Assembly (NCBI RefSeq): GCF_001522865.1
Contig: NZ_LOWB01000024.1
Span: forward strand, 62,001-126,000
Origin: Burkholderia sp. TSV86
GTDB taxonomy: Bacteria > Pseudomonadota > Gammaproteobacteria > Burkholderiales > Burkholderiaceae
Direction of reading: 5' to 3'
DNA: 64,000 nt
Shown in pieces: positions 51,124 to 60,266 of this stretch (its first letter is position 1; every line of letters starts with the position of its first letter). Made by a program: the position numbers and the translations under genes. The notes beneath the pieces are model-generated. The model saw nothing but the letters and a program-made list of their open reading frames with translations, did no database searches and was not told where the DNA came from.

Positions 51124-52095
51124 TCACTTGATGACCGTCTTCGCCTCCTTGACGAGATCGGGCGAGAGCGTCACGCCCTGTTTCGCGGCCGCATCGGTAT
51201 TGACGAACAGCTCGAGGTTGCTGCTCGTCTCGGACGCGATCGCGCCCGGCTTCTCGCCCTTCAGAATGCGCGCGACGATCTTGCCGGTCTGCCGCCCGAG
51301 ATCGCCGTAATTGATGCCGAGCGCCGCGATGCCGCCGCGCTTCACACTGTCGGTGTCGCCGGCGACGAGGGGGATCTTCGCGTCGTTGGCGACCTTCACC
51401 AACGATTCGTAAGCGGACACGACGTTGTTGTCGGTATTCGTGTAGATCACGTCGACCTTGCCGATCAGGCTCTTCGCGGCCGGCGCGATGTCGACCGTGC
51501 GCGGCGCGGCCGCCTCCTTGAGCGTCATCCCCTGCTTCGCGAGAATCTCCTTGAGTTCCTTCACCACGACCACCGAGTTCGCCTCGCCGGGGTTGTAGAC
51601 CATGCCGACCGTCTTCGCCTTCGGCACGACGCGCTTGATCAGCGCGACCTGCCTGTCGAGCGGCAGCTTGTCGGACACACCCGTCACGTTGGTGCCCGAC
51701 GGCCCCCAGCCCTTGATGAGCTGCGCGGCAACGGGATCGGTCACGCCCGAGTAGACGACGGGCACGCTCTTCGTCGACGCGACGACCGCCTGCGCGGCAG
51801 GCGTCGCAATCGCGACGATCACGTCCGGCTGATCGCCGATGAACTTGCGCGCGATCTGCGCGGCGGTGCCCGCGTTGCCCTGCGCGCTCTGATATTCCCA
51901 CTTCAGCTTGTCCTCGCCGTAGCCTTCGGCTTTCAGTTCCGCGCGCACGCCGTCGCGAATCGCGTCGAGCGCCGGATGATCGACGATCGACAGCACCTTG
52001 ACGGTCTGCGCATGCGCGGCCGCACCGCCGAGCATCGAAAATGCCGCGACGCCTGCGGCGATCGCGTGAACGGCAACGAACTTGAATCGTTTCAT
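51124..52095 (-). CDS. ABC transporter substrate-binding protein (TrpX-like)
   Basis: Periplasmic binding protein of the DUF534/TrpX family, 323 residues. Signal peptide AIAAGVAAFSMLGGAAAHA (cleavage about residue 29), then VKVLSIVDHPALDAIRDGV, GPSGTNVTGVSD and DVIYTNTDNNVVSAYESL, typical of this family. No lipobox. First gene of the importer operon; 134 bases precede the permease. Confidence 0.87.
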   Translation of the reverse strand: MKRFKFVAVHAIAAGVAAFSMLGGAAAHAQTVKVLSIVDHPALDAIRDGVRAELKAEGYGEDKLKWEYQSAQGNAGTAAQIARKFIGDQPDVIVAIATPAAQAVVASTKSVPVVYSGVTDPVAAQLIKGWGPSGTNVTGVSDKLPLDRQVALIKRVVPKAKTVGMVYNPGEANSVVVVKELKEILAKQGMTLKEAAAPRTVDIAPAAKSLIGKVDVIYTNTDNNVVSAYESLVKVANDAKIPLVAGDTDSVKRGGIAALGINYGDLGRQTGKIVARILKGEKPGAIASETSSNLELFVNTDAAAKQGVTLSPDLVKEAKTVIK

Positions 52096-53054
52096 GAGTC
52101 TTGTCTCCCCCGGTTCGGTTCTGCATGACGCTGCGAGCCGCGTTCTCCGGAGCGCACGCGGCTCGCGCCGGCCCCGAAAACGGGGAACGACGGCCAATTT
52201 TCAAGGATATTGCGCTTGCCAATATCCGTTACCCATCAAGGCTTTGAAGCGATCGCCTGCATCGGCGGCCGAACCAGCGCCGGCACCCCGCCGGCAGCGC
52301 CCGGCCCTACTTCCGCCTCAGCCGCGCGTCATTCTAGCCCGGCAAATTAAGGCGTCGTGGGAGATTTGAAGGTATCCGCATCAATCGATTGTTATACAAG
52401 GGATTTTTATCTGCGAACACTTCTCCGGAACCCGCACGGGCGGGAATGCGCCGGGCAGGACTAATGAAGAATGAACAAGCAGCGGATGCAGTCGACTAGC
52501 GGGGCATCCATCAACGACCGCGCAACCGAAACAGCGCAAGCAACAAGTATCTGCACATGGCCGCTGCACCCGCATGCTGGCTGCTGGCGTGCGACGCAAG
52601 CCTACCCATTTTTGCCAAATTCGCAGGCACATGAATCGATGTAAATCAATTTCACACATCGCCTCAATGCGGCCCAATGAATACGATTTCCCGCTTACCG
52701 AATCACCGGCATGAAAGATCCGGATAATGAACCCTCCTTTCCGGCCACTGTTGCGGGATTTTAAAATTCCAGAAAAACAATCTTCACAAACAAATTTATC
52801 ACCTATCCCATTGAATTATCCCTTCATCCTTCCTAGACTGAAGACGTTTAAAAAGTCACCGCAACCACTTAACCGAAACACTCTTCATTCACGAAAAATC
52901 ATCCTCACGAGCCTTCCTCAAGCATAAACTCGAAACAGCAACCCATTTTCGCCATGCAAACCAAAACAAAAGGCCCTCATTTTATCTTCCGCTCAGAACA
53001 AGACATTCGAAATCCCTAAACTCACCACCAAGCAGACTCAAAGGAGCAAATGAA
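52096..53054. other. Gene-poor, A/T-rich stretch entering the island
   Basis: 959 bases. From about 52340 onward composition falls well below the window average by eye. Two open frames of 66-98 codons occur but neither has a credible ribosome binding site, signal peptide or family. A ribosome-binding-site-like AAAGGAGCAAATGA at 53040 belongs to the next gene. Confidence 0.55.
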
Positions 53055-53390
53055 ATGAAAAAATCATGGAGGGCCATTGCCCAATTCAGCGCCATGCTAT
53101 TTATATTTACCATCGGAATGCGCCATTGCTACGCAGAAGACGCCGGCTGCCCAGCTCAGAATGTAACGATCTCCGCCATCTCATACGATATAGGCGACTG
53201 GACACCGCGCATTCTGTTCAGCGGTCAAGACATGTCCAAAAACTGGAATACACTTGGTTATGCACACGGCATGGACACATTCAATGGAAAAGCCATGCTC
53301 GAGATCGCCGCGCTGGCTTACACCACTGGCGCAACGGTACAAACGAATTGCGCCGGAAACGATATCTCGCTTATTCGCCTCATGCCATAA
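53055..53390 (+). CDS. Small secreted protein, possible AB5-toxin B-subunit-like fold
   Basis: 111-residue exported protein: basic start, hydrophobic core AQFSAMLFIFTIGM, cleavage probably after CYA-E near residue 27. The mature part is about 84 residues with two cysteines (GCPAQN and TNCAGN) that may pair. The pattern KAMLEIAALAYTTGATV, a helix then a strand with Y-x-TG-x-V, recalls the OB-fold B subunits of the SubB/pertussis toxin class; this is a weak resemblance from memory. AAAGGAG is eight bases before the ATG. Codon use is A/T-rich compared with neighbours, suggesting transfer. Confidence 0.7.
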   Translation: MKKSWRAIAQFSAMLFIFTIGMRHCYAEDAGCPAQNVTISAISYDIGDWTPRILFSGQDMSKNWNTLGYAHGMDTFNGKAMLEIAALAYTTGATVQTNCAGNDISLIRLMP

Positions 53391-53559
53391 CCGTCAAGCA
53401 TCACTGTCTTTCACGGCGCACAAACCGGCTTTTTATGCGAATAAGGTGTGGCAGCGTCGATGCGGTGCTGCCCGCATATTAACAATCATCGGATCAACGA
53501 ATAATTTCGATCAGCCACATCACATGATAAAAAACTGATTGAACCACAAAGGAAGAAAT

Positions 53560-54111
53560 ATGAACAAGGCGCTCATGTCCATGTTCGCAAAGCCAGTAAG
53601 CCTCATATTAGCAACGGGTATATTTCATGCCGCCCATGCAGACCCGTCCACTCCAGGCACTGTTGAATGGTGGAACAACACCGCATATCAGATCAAGATA
53701 ACAAAAACCTCCTCCAATTCGTGCATAACCTATTCCGGCCCCAGCACATTTACCATCCCGCGCCGCCGGACGCACAAAATCGATATAACAATCAATCCGT
53801 GCAGCATCGGTCAAGCGAAGATTTCCTGGAGTTTTCGTTTGTACTGGAATGACCACACTTTTGGCAGCGGCGACGGCACGCCCCTGAGCAAAACAGGTAA
53901 GGTTACCTACACCAGGACCAGCGGCGCTCCTCAGGGATGGGGAAAAGAAACCAAAGTCGTTATTTCCGCCCCCTTTAGATCCCCGATATTCACAGTTAGC
54001 TGCGACGGCCGCAATTCCCCCGATACCCACGATTGCGAGAAAGGGATAAAAACGGATGTCGTCAAAGTTCGTATTGGTTTGGTGCCGCCTATGGCTATCA
54101 TGCCGCGCTAG
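53560..54111 (+). CDS. Secreted hypothetical protein, beta-rich
   Basis: 183-residue exported protein of unknown function. Signal peptide FAKPVSLILATGIFHAAHA ends near residue 29. The mature part is rich in Thr, Ser, Trp and alternating strands (EWWNNTAYQIKITKTSS, ISWSFRLYWNDHTFG) with four cysteines likely forming two disulfides, pointing to a beta-sandwich. AAAGGAAGAAAT precedes the ATG at 53560. Same direction and composition as the gene 170 bases upstream; they probably belong together. I do not recognise the family. Confidence 0.7.
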   Translation: MNKALMSMFAKPVSLILATGIFHAAHADPSTPGTVEWWNNTAYQIKITKTSSNSCITYSGPSTFTIPRRRTHKIDITINPCSIGQAKISWSFRLYWNDHTFGSGDGTPLSKTGKVTYTRTSGAPQGWGKETKVVISAPFRSPIFTVSCDGRNSPDTHDCEKGIKTDVVKVRIGLVPPMAIMPR

Positions 54112-54433
54112 ACCCATCACGGGCAAACGCACGCCCTGCGCGTGAAAACCGGGTCGGCCAAACAACCGGTTGCTCGTTGATCGCTGGATCGACAGGGCCG
54201 CTATCCCTTTCGCCAATCATAACGAGCTACGCTGAATCGATAAAAACACCGCCGCGTCGCAGCATCATGGACAGGATAAACAGTAGGTCATGATCCACTT
54301 GCGTTGCCGAATTCAATGTGCGTAGCAAACCTCGCGCACAAAAACAAAAGCCCGCGCAAGCGCGGGCCTTCGGCAATTCGAAATGGGCGTCGGCGGGATT
54401 CAGCGATCCTTCGACACCCCGATCAAACGGTGC
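54112..54433. other. Right edge of the A/T-rich island
   Basis: 322 bases between the secreted protein and metQ. Holds the metQ terminator at 54341-54367; otherwise nothing recognised. Composition returns to the high-GC norm at about 54350. Confidence 0.5.
54341..54367 (-). terminator. Terminator after the MetQ-like gene
   Basis: On the minus strand GCCCGCGC/GCGCGGGC forms a tight hairpin followed by TTTTGTTTTT, 67 bases after the stop. Confidence 0.85.
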
Positions 54434-55252
54434 TCAGAACGACGCGACCATCGCCCCCTTGAACTGCTTCGCGATGAATTCCTTCACTTCCGGCGACTGG
54501 TAAGCCTTTACAAGCTTCTTCACCCACGGCTGATCCTTATCCTTCGCGCGCACCGCGATCAAATTCGCATATGGGCTCGTCAGCGATTCAAGCGCGATCG
54601 CATCCTTGGTCGGCTGCAGCTTCGCTGCAAGCGCGTAATTCGTGTTGATCACAGCCGCGTCGACATCGCCAAGCACGCGCGGCAGTTGCGCGGCATCGAG
54701 TTCGGTCAGCTTCAGCTTCTTCGGATTGTCGGCAATATCGAGCACGGTCGCATTATTGCCGCCCGTGCCCGCGCCGGCCTTCAGCTTGATCGCGCCCTGC
54801 GATTGCAACAGCAGCAGCGCGCGATTCTCATTGGACGGATCGTTCGGCAACGCAACCTTCGCGCCGGCCGGCAGATCCTTCAACGACTTGTATTTCTTCG
54901 AATACACGCCGATCGGCGAGATATACGTGAGGCCAACGCTGACGATCTTGTAACCGCGCTGTTTGACTTGGCTGTCGAGATACGGCTGATGCTGGAAGCT
55001 GTTCGCGTCGAGATCGCCCGAATCGAGCGCGGCGTTCGGCTGCACGTAGTCATTGAACTCGATCACTTTCACATCGAGCCCTTCTTTCTCCTTCGCGACT
55101 TTCTGCACGATCTGCCAAACCTCGGCGTCGGGCCCCGACACCGTGCCGACCTTGATCGTCTTGCTCTGCGCATATGCGCCGACAGAAACGGACAGCGCGG
55201 CCGCACCGGCCGCCACCGCGGAAACCACCTTCAGGAGAGTGCGACGCTTCAT
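54434..55252 (-). CDS. metQ: MetQ/NlpA family substrate-binding protein
   Basis: Periplasmic methionine-type binding protein, 272 residues. Signal peptide KVVSAVAAGAAALSVSVGAYA (cleavage about residue 29) without a lipobox Cys, then IKVGTVSGPDAEVWQIVQ and DANSFQHQPYLD, PNDPSNENRAL family blocks. MetN and MetI are not adjacent, so it either serves an importer encoded elsewhere or binds another ligand. Symbol assigned by family. Confidence 0.85.
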   Translation of the reverse strand: MKRRTLLKVVSAVAAGAAALSVSVGAYAQSKTIKVGTVSGPDAEVWQIVQKVAKEKEGLDVKVIEFNDYVQPNAALDSGDLDANSFQHQPYLDSQVKQRGYKIVSVGLTYISPIGVYSKKYKSLKDLPAGAKVALPNDPSNENRALLLLQSQGAIKLKAGAGTGGNNATVLDIADNPKKLKLTELDAAQLPRVLGDVDAAVINTNYALAAKLQPTKDAIALESLTSPYANLIAVRAKDKDQPWVKKLVKAYQSPEVKEFIAKQFKGAMVASF

Positions 55253-55484
55253 CTGTTTTTCTCGCTTGCTGGAACCATTCAGGCTCGATAAAAGGAGCGC
55301 GACAGCCTGTTAGGCCAAGCCGCGCCTTGGAAAACGCAGATGGTGTCACAAGATCGAACCGCTGTGAAATACATCCCGCTTATATGGGTATGGAGCAGCG
55401 TCATGCGCGGGCCGGCTCCAGACCGCCCGCGTATGCCACATCAAACATCGAGCGTCGACGCCGCAGGCCGGCGCGCGCCACCAC

Positions 55485-56096
55485 TCAATCGAGCAGCAGC
55501 TTCAGATCGTGAACCCACGGCCCCGGCCCCTGGCCATCGCGCACGAACAGGCGGAGCTTGCCGCTGGGATCGAACACATAGCTCGCGGCGGTGTGGTCCA
55601 TCGTGTAACTGCCGGGCGTCTTGCCCGGCACCTTGGCGTAGTAGATGCGGAAGTCCTTCGCGATCCTCTTCAGTTGCGCATCGTCGGCGGGCCGCAGCGC
55701 GACGAAAGCCGGATTGAACGCGCTCGTGTACTGCGACATGATCTGCGCGGTATCGCGCTCGGGATCGACAGTGACGAACAGCACCTGCACGCGCTTGCTG
55801 TCCGGGCCAAGCTGCTGCATCGCCTGCGCAAGCTCCGCGAGCGTCGTCGGACAAACGTCCGGGCAATGCGTGTAGCCGAAAAACAGCACGACAGCGCGCC
55901 CCTTGAATTCACCGAGGGTGCGGATGTTGCCCGCCGTATCGGGCAACGCGAAGTCGGCGCCGAACTGCGTATTGCCGGTGATGTCGAGATTCTGAAACGC
56001 GGGCTGCTTGCCGCAGCCCGCCGACAATGCGAGCGCCAGCGCGCAGGCGAACAACCAGCCGCGGCGCGCGCGGCGTGCAAACAGGGATTTGAGCAT
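55485..56096 (-). CDS. SCO1/SenC copper chaperone
   Basis: Lipoprotein copper chaperone for the CuA centre of cytochrome c oxidase. 203 residues: lipobox LSAGC (Cys28), thioredoxin fold with copper-binding CPDVC (Cys78, Cys82) and the third ligand His169 in TMDHTAAS. All ligands intact. Last gene of the minus-strand cytochrome oxidase cluster, after ctaB. Confidence 0.92.
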   Translation of the reverse strand: MLKSLFARRARRGWLFACALALALSAGCGKQPAFQNLDITGNTQFGADFALPDTAGNIRTLGEFKGRAVVLFFGYTHCPDVCPTTLAELAQAMQQLGPDSKRVQVLFVTVDPERDTAQIMSQYTSAFNPAFVALRPADDAQLKRIAKDFRIYYAKVPGKTPGSYTMDHTAASYVFDPSGKLRLFVRDGQGPGPWVHDLKLLLD

Positions 56097-56115
56097 CGCA
56101 GTCGAAGCGAAAGAG

Positions 56116-57018
56116 TCACATCCCGATCACGGGACGCGCGTAGTGATCGACGAGCAGCGCCGCGAACAGCAGCGACAAATACACGATCGAGTAACGGAAC
56201 GCACTGCGCGCGAGCGCATCCGAATAATCGCGGTAGATTTTCCACGCGTAGCCGACGAAGATCGCGCCGAGCAGCACCGCGCTCGTCAGAAAAACGATTC
56301 CGCTCATGCCGGAGATGAACGGCATCATCGACACGGCAAACAGAATCAGCGTGTAAAGCAAGATATGCAGCCGCGTGAATTTTTCGCCGTGCGTGACGGG
56401 CAGCATCGGCAGCCCCGCGTTCTCGTAATCCTTGCGGCGGTACAGCGCGAGCACCCAGAAGTGCGGCGGCGTCCAGACGAAGATGATGAGGACGAGAATC
56501 CACGCGTCGCCCGGCACCGCGCCCGTGACGGCCGCCCAGCCGAGCGCGGGCGGCATTGCGCCCGATGCGCCGCCGATCACGATGTTCTGCGGGGTGGCGG
56601 GCTTGAGCAGCAGCGTGTAGATCACCGCATAACCGACAAACGTGGCGATCGTCAGCCACATCGTCAGCGGATTCGTGAACGTGTACAGCGTGAACGCACC
56701 GGCACCGCCCAGCACGGCCGAGAACAACAGGATCTGCGCGGTGGTGATCTCGCCGCGCGCGGACGGACGCCACGCGGTGCGCCGCATCATCGCGTCGATT
56801 TTCTGCTCGACGAGGCAATTGATCGCGAACGCCGCGCCGGCCAGCAGCCCAATGCCGACCGTGCCGCCGACGAGCACCTTCCACGGCACCATCCCCGGCG
56901 TCGCGAGGAACATCCCGATCACGGCGCAAAACACCGCGAGTTGCGTGACGCGCGGCTTCGTCAGCGCGAGGTACTGGGATAGGCGGTTACCGGGATGTCG
57001 GGAAAGCGTGGTGTCCAT
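56116..57018 (-). CDS. ctaB: Protoheme IX farnesyltransferase (heme O synthase)
   Basis: UbiA-type membrane prenyltransferase making heme O for the oxidase. 300 residues, about nine helices; the prenyl-diphosphate motif is in [19 protein letters not shown] (about 69-87) and the second Asp-rich loop in DYSDALARS. 12 bases after ctaA. Also named cyoE/coxE-like in other species. Confidence 0.94.
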   Translation of the reverse strand: MDTTLSRHPGNRLSQYLALTKPRVTQLAVFCAVIGMFLATPGMVPWKVLVGGTVGIGLLAGAAFAINCLVEQKIDAMMRRTAWRPSARGEITTAQILLFSAVLGGAGAFTLYTFTNPLTMWLTIATFVGYAVIYTLLLKPATPQNIVIGGASGAMPPALGWAAVTGAVPGDAWILVLIIFVWTPPHFWVLALYRRKDYENAGLPMLPVTHGEKFTRLHILLYTLILFAVSMMPFISGMSGIVFLTSAVLLGAIFVGYAWKIYRDYSDALARSAFRYSIVYLSLLFAALLVDHYARPVIGM

Positions 57019-57030
57019 GCTTGGTAGGCG

Positions 57031-58140
57031 TCACGCGGGCGTGGTATCGCGCGCGGGTTGCGCGATGCGGCCGGAACGGCTTGAAAGGATGCGCAAGTTT
57101 AACATGACGACGAGCAGCAGCAGAACCGCGGCCCCGCCGTTGTGCATGACCGCGACGGGCAACGGCCACTGTAGCACGATGTTCGTCAAGCCCGTCGCGC
57201 ACTGCAGCGCGACGACGGCGAGCAACCCGTTGGCCGGCCGCCGCAACGACGCGAAGCGCCGCGCCTTCAGCGCGAACGCGATCAAATAGGCCACGACGAC
57301 GAGCGCGAAAGTCCGGTGCGTCCAGTGGATCGCAACGAGCGCGTCCTGCGTGATCGCATCGCCGTCGTTTGTCATGCCCAGCGCGCGCCACAAGTGAAAG
57401 CCGTTGCGGAAATCCATCGGCGGAATCCACGCGCCGTTGCAAGTCGGGAAATCGGTACAGGCGAGCACCGCGTAGTTCGTGCTGACCCAGCCGCCCAGCG
57501 CGATCTGCGCCACCAGCAGCACGAGCGCCGCGAGCGCCGCCGCGCGGTAGCGGCCGGCGGCGGCGTCGATCGCGGGCGGCGGCGTGAGCCGCGCGGCCAG
57601 CCAGCCCAGCGAGCCGAGCAGCGTCAGCCCGAGCAGCAGATGGATCGTCACGATCACGGGTTGCAGTTTCATCGTCACGGTCCACGCGCCGAACGCGCCT
57701 TGCACGAGAATCAGCATCAGCAGGCCGGTCGGCCACCACGGCGACACGCGCAGCGTCCGGCCGCGCAACCGCGCCGCCCATGCAATGACCATCTGCGCGA
57801 TGATCAGCACGCCGACGGCCATCGCGAAATAGCGGTGCACCATCTCGATCCACGCCTTCGTCATGCTGACGGGGCCGCTCGGCATTGCCTGATGCGCGGC
57901 GGTGATCGCCGCGTGCGCGATGAACGGCGACGACGTCCCGTAACAGCCCGGCCAGTCCGGGCAACCGAGGCCGGAATCGGTGAGCCGGGTAAAGCCGCCG
58001 AACATCACGAGATCGAGCGTCAGGAAAGTCGTCACCCAGACGAGCTTGCGGAATTTGTCGTCGTCCGCCTTCACCCACACGTAGGACAACGGCAGCAACG
58101 CGATACAGAGGCCGATCAGGCCGAGTTGCAGTAGATACAT
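57031..58140 (-). CDS. ctaA: Heme A synthase
   Basis: Oxidises heme O to heme A. COX15/CtaA family, 369 residues with about eight helices and heme-ligand histidines in GFTRLTDSGLGCPDW, VHRYFAMAVG and IHWTHRTFAL. The N-terminal start MYLLQLGLIGLCIALL is hydrophobic and normal. Upstream of ctaB. Confidence 0.94.
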   Translation of the reverse strand: MYLLQLGLIGLCIALLPLSYVWVKADDDKFRKLVWVTTFLTLDLVMFGGFTRLTDSGLGCPDWPGCYGTSSPFIAHAAITAAHQAMPSGPVSMTKAWIEMVHRYFAMAVGVLIIAQMVIAWAARLRGRTLRVSPWWPTGLLMLILVQGAFGAWTVTMKLQPVIVTIHLLLGLTLLGSLGWLAARLTPPPAIDAAAGRYRAAALAALVLLVAQIALGGWVSTNYAVLACTDFPTCNGAWIPPMDFRNGFHLWRALGMTNDGDAITQDALVAIHWTHRTFALVVVAYLIAFALKARRFASLRRPANGLLAVVALQCATGLTNIVLQWPLPVAVMHNGGAAVLLLLVVMLNLRILSSRSGRIAQPARDTTPA

Positions 58141-58183
58141 CGGTTCTTCTCTCTTACTTTCGTCGCCGGGCGCGGCCGGCGCT

Positions 58184-58834
58184 TTAGCCGATGCTTGACC
58201 ACTTGAGGAGCTTGGTCACATCCCGCTTGATCTTGCTCGGGTCCGGATCTTTCGGGAAACGCATCATCAGGTTCCCGCTGGGATCGACGATATAAATATG
58301 GTCGGTCACGCGCGTGCCCGCATCGGCCGGCAACCAGGCCGCCACTGCGGCCGGATCGGCGCGCAGCTTACGAGTGTCCGGATACGCGCGCTCGATCGTC
58401 GCGGGCACCGCCGCCGCATCGCTCTTCAACCAGACCATCGTGATCCGCTGCCGCTCGCCTGCCTGCGTCGCGCGCACCTGGCGCATGAAATAGAGCTTCT
58501 TTGCGCACGCGGTATCGCATGAGCCGCTGTCCTCCATCACGAACAGCCAGACGCCGCGCAGCGACGCAAGCGGCATTGTCCGCCCAGCCTCGTCGACCAC
58601 GGTCAGCCCGGACGGAATCGGCCGCTGCGGCTCGATTAGCGTGCCGTAGTTTGTCGATCCGCCGCTCGGCTTGATCACGTAATACGTGAAGTACGACGCA
58701 ATCACGGGCGCCGCGCAAACGAGCGCAAGCGCGAGCAACACCCAGCGGCCACGCTGCCAGGAGCCGCGCTGCACGGATGCTGCTCGCGGACCATCGGCTG
58801 GCGGCTGCGTCGGACGGGAAGAATGCATGTTCAT
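58184..58834 (-). CDS. Cytochrome c oxidase assembly-associated membrane protein
   Basis: 216 residues: one transmembrane helix (WVLLALALVCAAPVIASYF, about 29-47) and a periplasmic thioredoxin-like domain (TVVDEAGRTMPLASLRGVWL, MEDSGSCDTACAKKLYFMRQ) with a C-x3-C pair as in SCO-related proteins, and VTDHIYIVDPSGNLMM. Conserved between SURF1 and ctaA in Burkholderia; exact role unknown, likely redox/copper handling. ATG at 58834. Confidence 0.82.
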   Translation of the reverse strand: MNMHSSRPTQPPADGPRAASVQRGSWQRGRWVLLALALVCAAPVIASYFTYYVIKPSGGSTNYGTLIEPQRPIPSGLTVVDEAGRTMPLASLRGVWLFVMEDSGSCDTACAKKLYFMRQVRATQAGERQRITMVWLKSDAAAVPATIERAYPDTRKLRADPAAVAAWLPADAGTRVTDHIYIVDPSGNLMMRFPKDPDPSKIKRDVTKLLKWSSIG

Positions 58835-59072
58835 GAACCTCTCGAAACACTGAAAACGGAACGCGGCGCCACGCAAGCCGGCCGGTTCGGCCGCACTGCG
58901 CCGGATTGTCCAAACTGTGGTGAATCAGCCGACGCTTCACCAGACGGTGCGCGCACCTTACGTCATACGCTTTACGGCACGCCGGCCGGATTCAAACGAT
59001 GCGCGCACCACATTCGTCGCGTTGCCGTCCAACCGCCACACCCGCCGCGCCTGGATGACGAATCGGCCGGCT

Positions 59073-59807
59073 TCAAGCCGCATCGGCACGCCCCGCCGGC
59101 TTTTTTGCCGGACGCCTCGCCGCGCGCCACGCGGCATAAAGGCCCAACCCGGCCGCCGCCACCGCCATCGCCCACCATTGCAACATATAGCCGTAGTTGC
59201 GCTCGACGCCCATCGTCGGCGCGGGCCAGTCGCGCACCAGTTGGTCGCCGTCGTCGCTCGTCTGCTGAATCACGAACGGCTGCAGCGGCAAGCCGGTTTC
59301 GCGCGCGTAGGCGGCAACGTCGAGATTCTGCCGAATCTTTTGCCCCGCGGCCGACCCGCCGCTGCCGAGTTCGAATACGCGAGTCGCGTCGCGACGCGCG
59401 ATGCCGCTGAGCGTCACATCGCCCGCAGGCGTCGCGAACGGCTGGATCGCGGCACGGTCGGCGATGTTGCGCGGCAACCAGCCGCGGTTCACAAGCACGT
59501 AGCCGCCGTTGGCCAGCTTCATCGGCATCACGACGTAAAAGCCGGGCTGATCGCGGTAGGGCCGATTGTCGAGGAAAACGGCGGCTTCACGCATGAAGCG
59601 CCCAGTCGCGCGCACGCGATGGAACTCGATCTCCTTGAGTTCGACGCGTTCGCGCGGCACCTCGACCGGGCTCGCGTGCTCATAGCGCGCGATCTGCGCA
59701 TCGAGCGCCTCTTTCTGATGCGCACGGTCGCGCTGCCAGAAGCCGAGCCGCACCGTCACAGCGATCACGGCAAGAATCAGCAGCGCGGGCAACCAGCGGA
59801 TCTTCAT
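59073..59807 (-). CDS. SURF1 family cytochrome oxidase biogenesis protein
   Basis: 244 residues with the SURF1 pattern: N-terminal helix (LPALLILAVIAVTVRLGFWQ) with GFWQRDRAHQKEAL, the large periplasmic domain (GRFMREAAVFLDNRPYRDQPG, VLVNRGWLP) and the C-terminal helix MLQWWAMAVAAAGLGLYAAW. Thought to help insert heme a3. ATG at 59807; longer frame rejected because it overlaps the opposite small gene without family support. Confidence 0.9.
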   Translation of the reverse strand: MKIRWLPALLILAVIAVTVRLGFWQRDRAHQKEALDAQIARYEHASPVEVPRERVELKEIEFHRVRATGRFMREAAVFLDNRPYRDQPGFYVVMPMKLANGGYVLVNRGWLPRNIADRAAIQPFATPAGDVTLSGIARRDATRVFELGSGGSAAGQKIRQNLDVAAYARETGLPLQPFVIQQTSDDGDQLVRDWPAPTMGVERNYGYMLQWWAMAVAAAGLGLYAAWRAARRPAKKPAGRADAA

Positions 59808-59894
59808 CGCGGCTGCCTCCGGAGGCAGCCGCCGCGCGGCCGAAATGAGATAATCGAGATCTCCGTTACGAACTGCCGCTTTCCGGCCAGCTTC

Positions 59895-60104
59895 ATGCAC
59901 ATTCTTGTTCCGATCGCCTTCGTTCTCATCATTGCCAGCATGGCATCCGCGCTGTATTTCATGATGCACGACCGGGGCCACACGAAGCGGATGGTCTGGT
60001 CGCTCGCGATGCGCGTCGGGCTGTCGATCTCGTTGTTCCTGTTCATCCTGATCGCAAACTGGATGGGCTGGATCCATTCGACCGGCATTCCGATCGGCCG
60101 CTGA
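59895..60104 (+). CDS. Twin transmembrane protein (DUF2909)
   Basis: 69 residues, two helices (ILVPIAFVLIIASMASALYF and LAMRVGLSISLFLFILIANW) separated by a short basic loop HDRGHTKRMV. DUF2909 genes are found beside SURF1 and ctaE, usually on the opposite strand, as here. Function unknown. Confidence 0.85.
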   Translation: MHILVPIAFVLIIASMASALYFMMHDRGHTKRMVWSLAMRVGLSISLFLFILIANWMGWIHSTGIPIGR

Positions 60105-60266
60105 TACGGCCGGGTGCGGCATATCGCCGCACACACGCCACCATCAAGCAAAAACGCCGCCCGACAAAGTCGGTGCGGCGCATCGGCCCAGTTGCCGGCG
60201 GCGCGTACACAGCGCATCGGCAAATCAAGCCAGCAACCCGCGCGGGCATCGCGCGGGCCGTTTCCT

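Noticed and set aside
52381-52677. 98-codon minus-strand frame in the A/T-rich gap
   Set aside because: No ribosome binding site and no recognisable fold; Cys/Leu-rich sequence probably by chance.
52727-52927. 66-codon plus-strand frame before the secreted proteins
   Set aside because: Lys/Leu/Pro-rich with no start signal; expected by chance in A/T-rich DNA.
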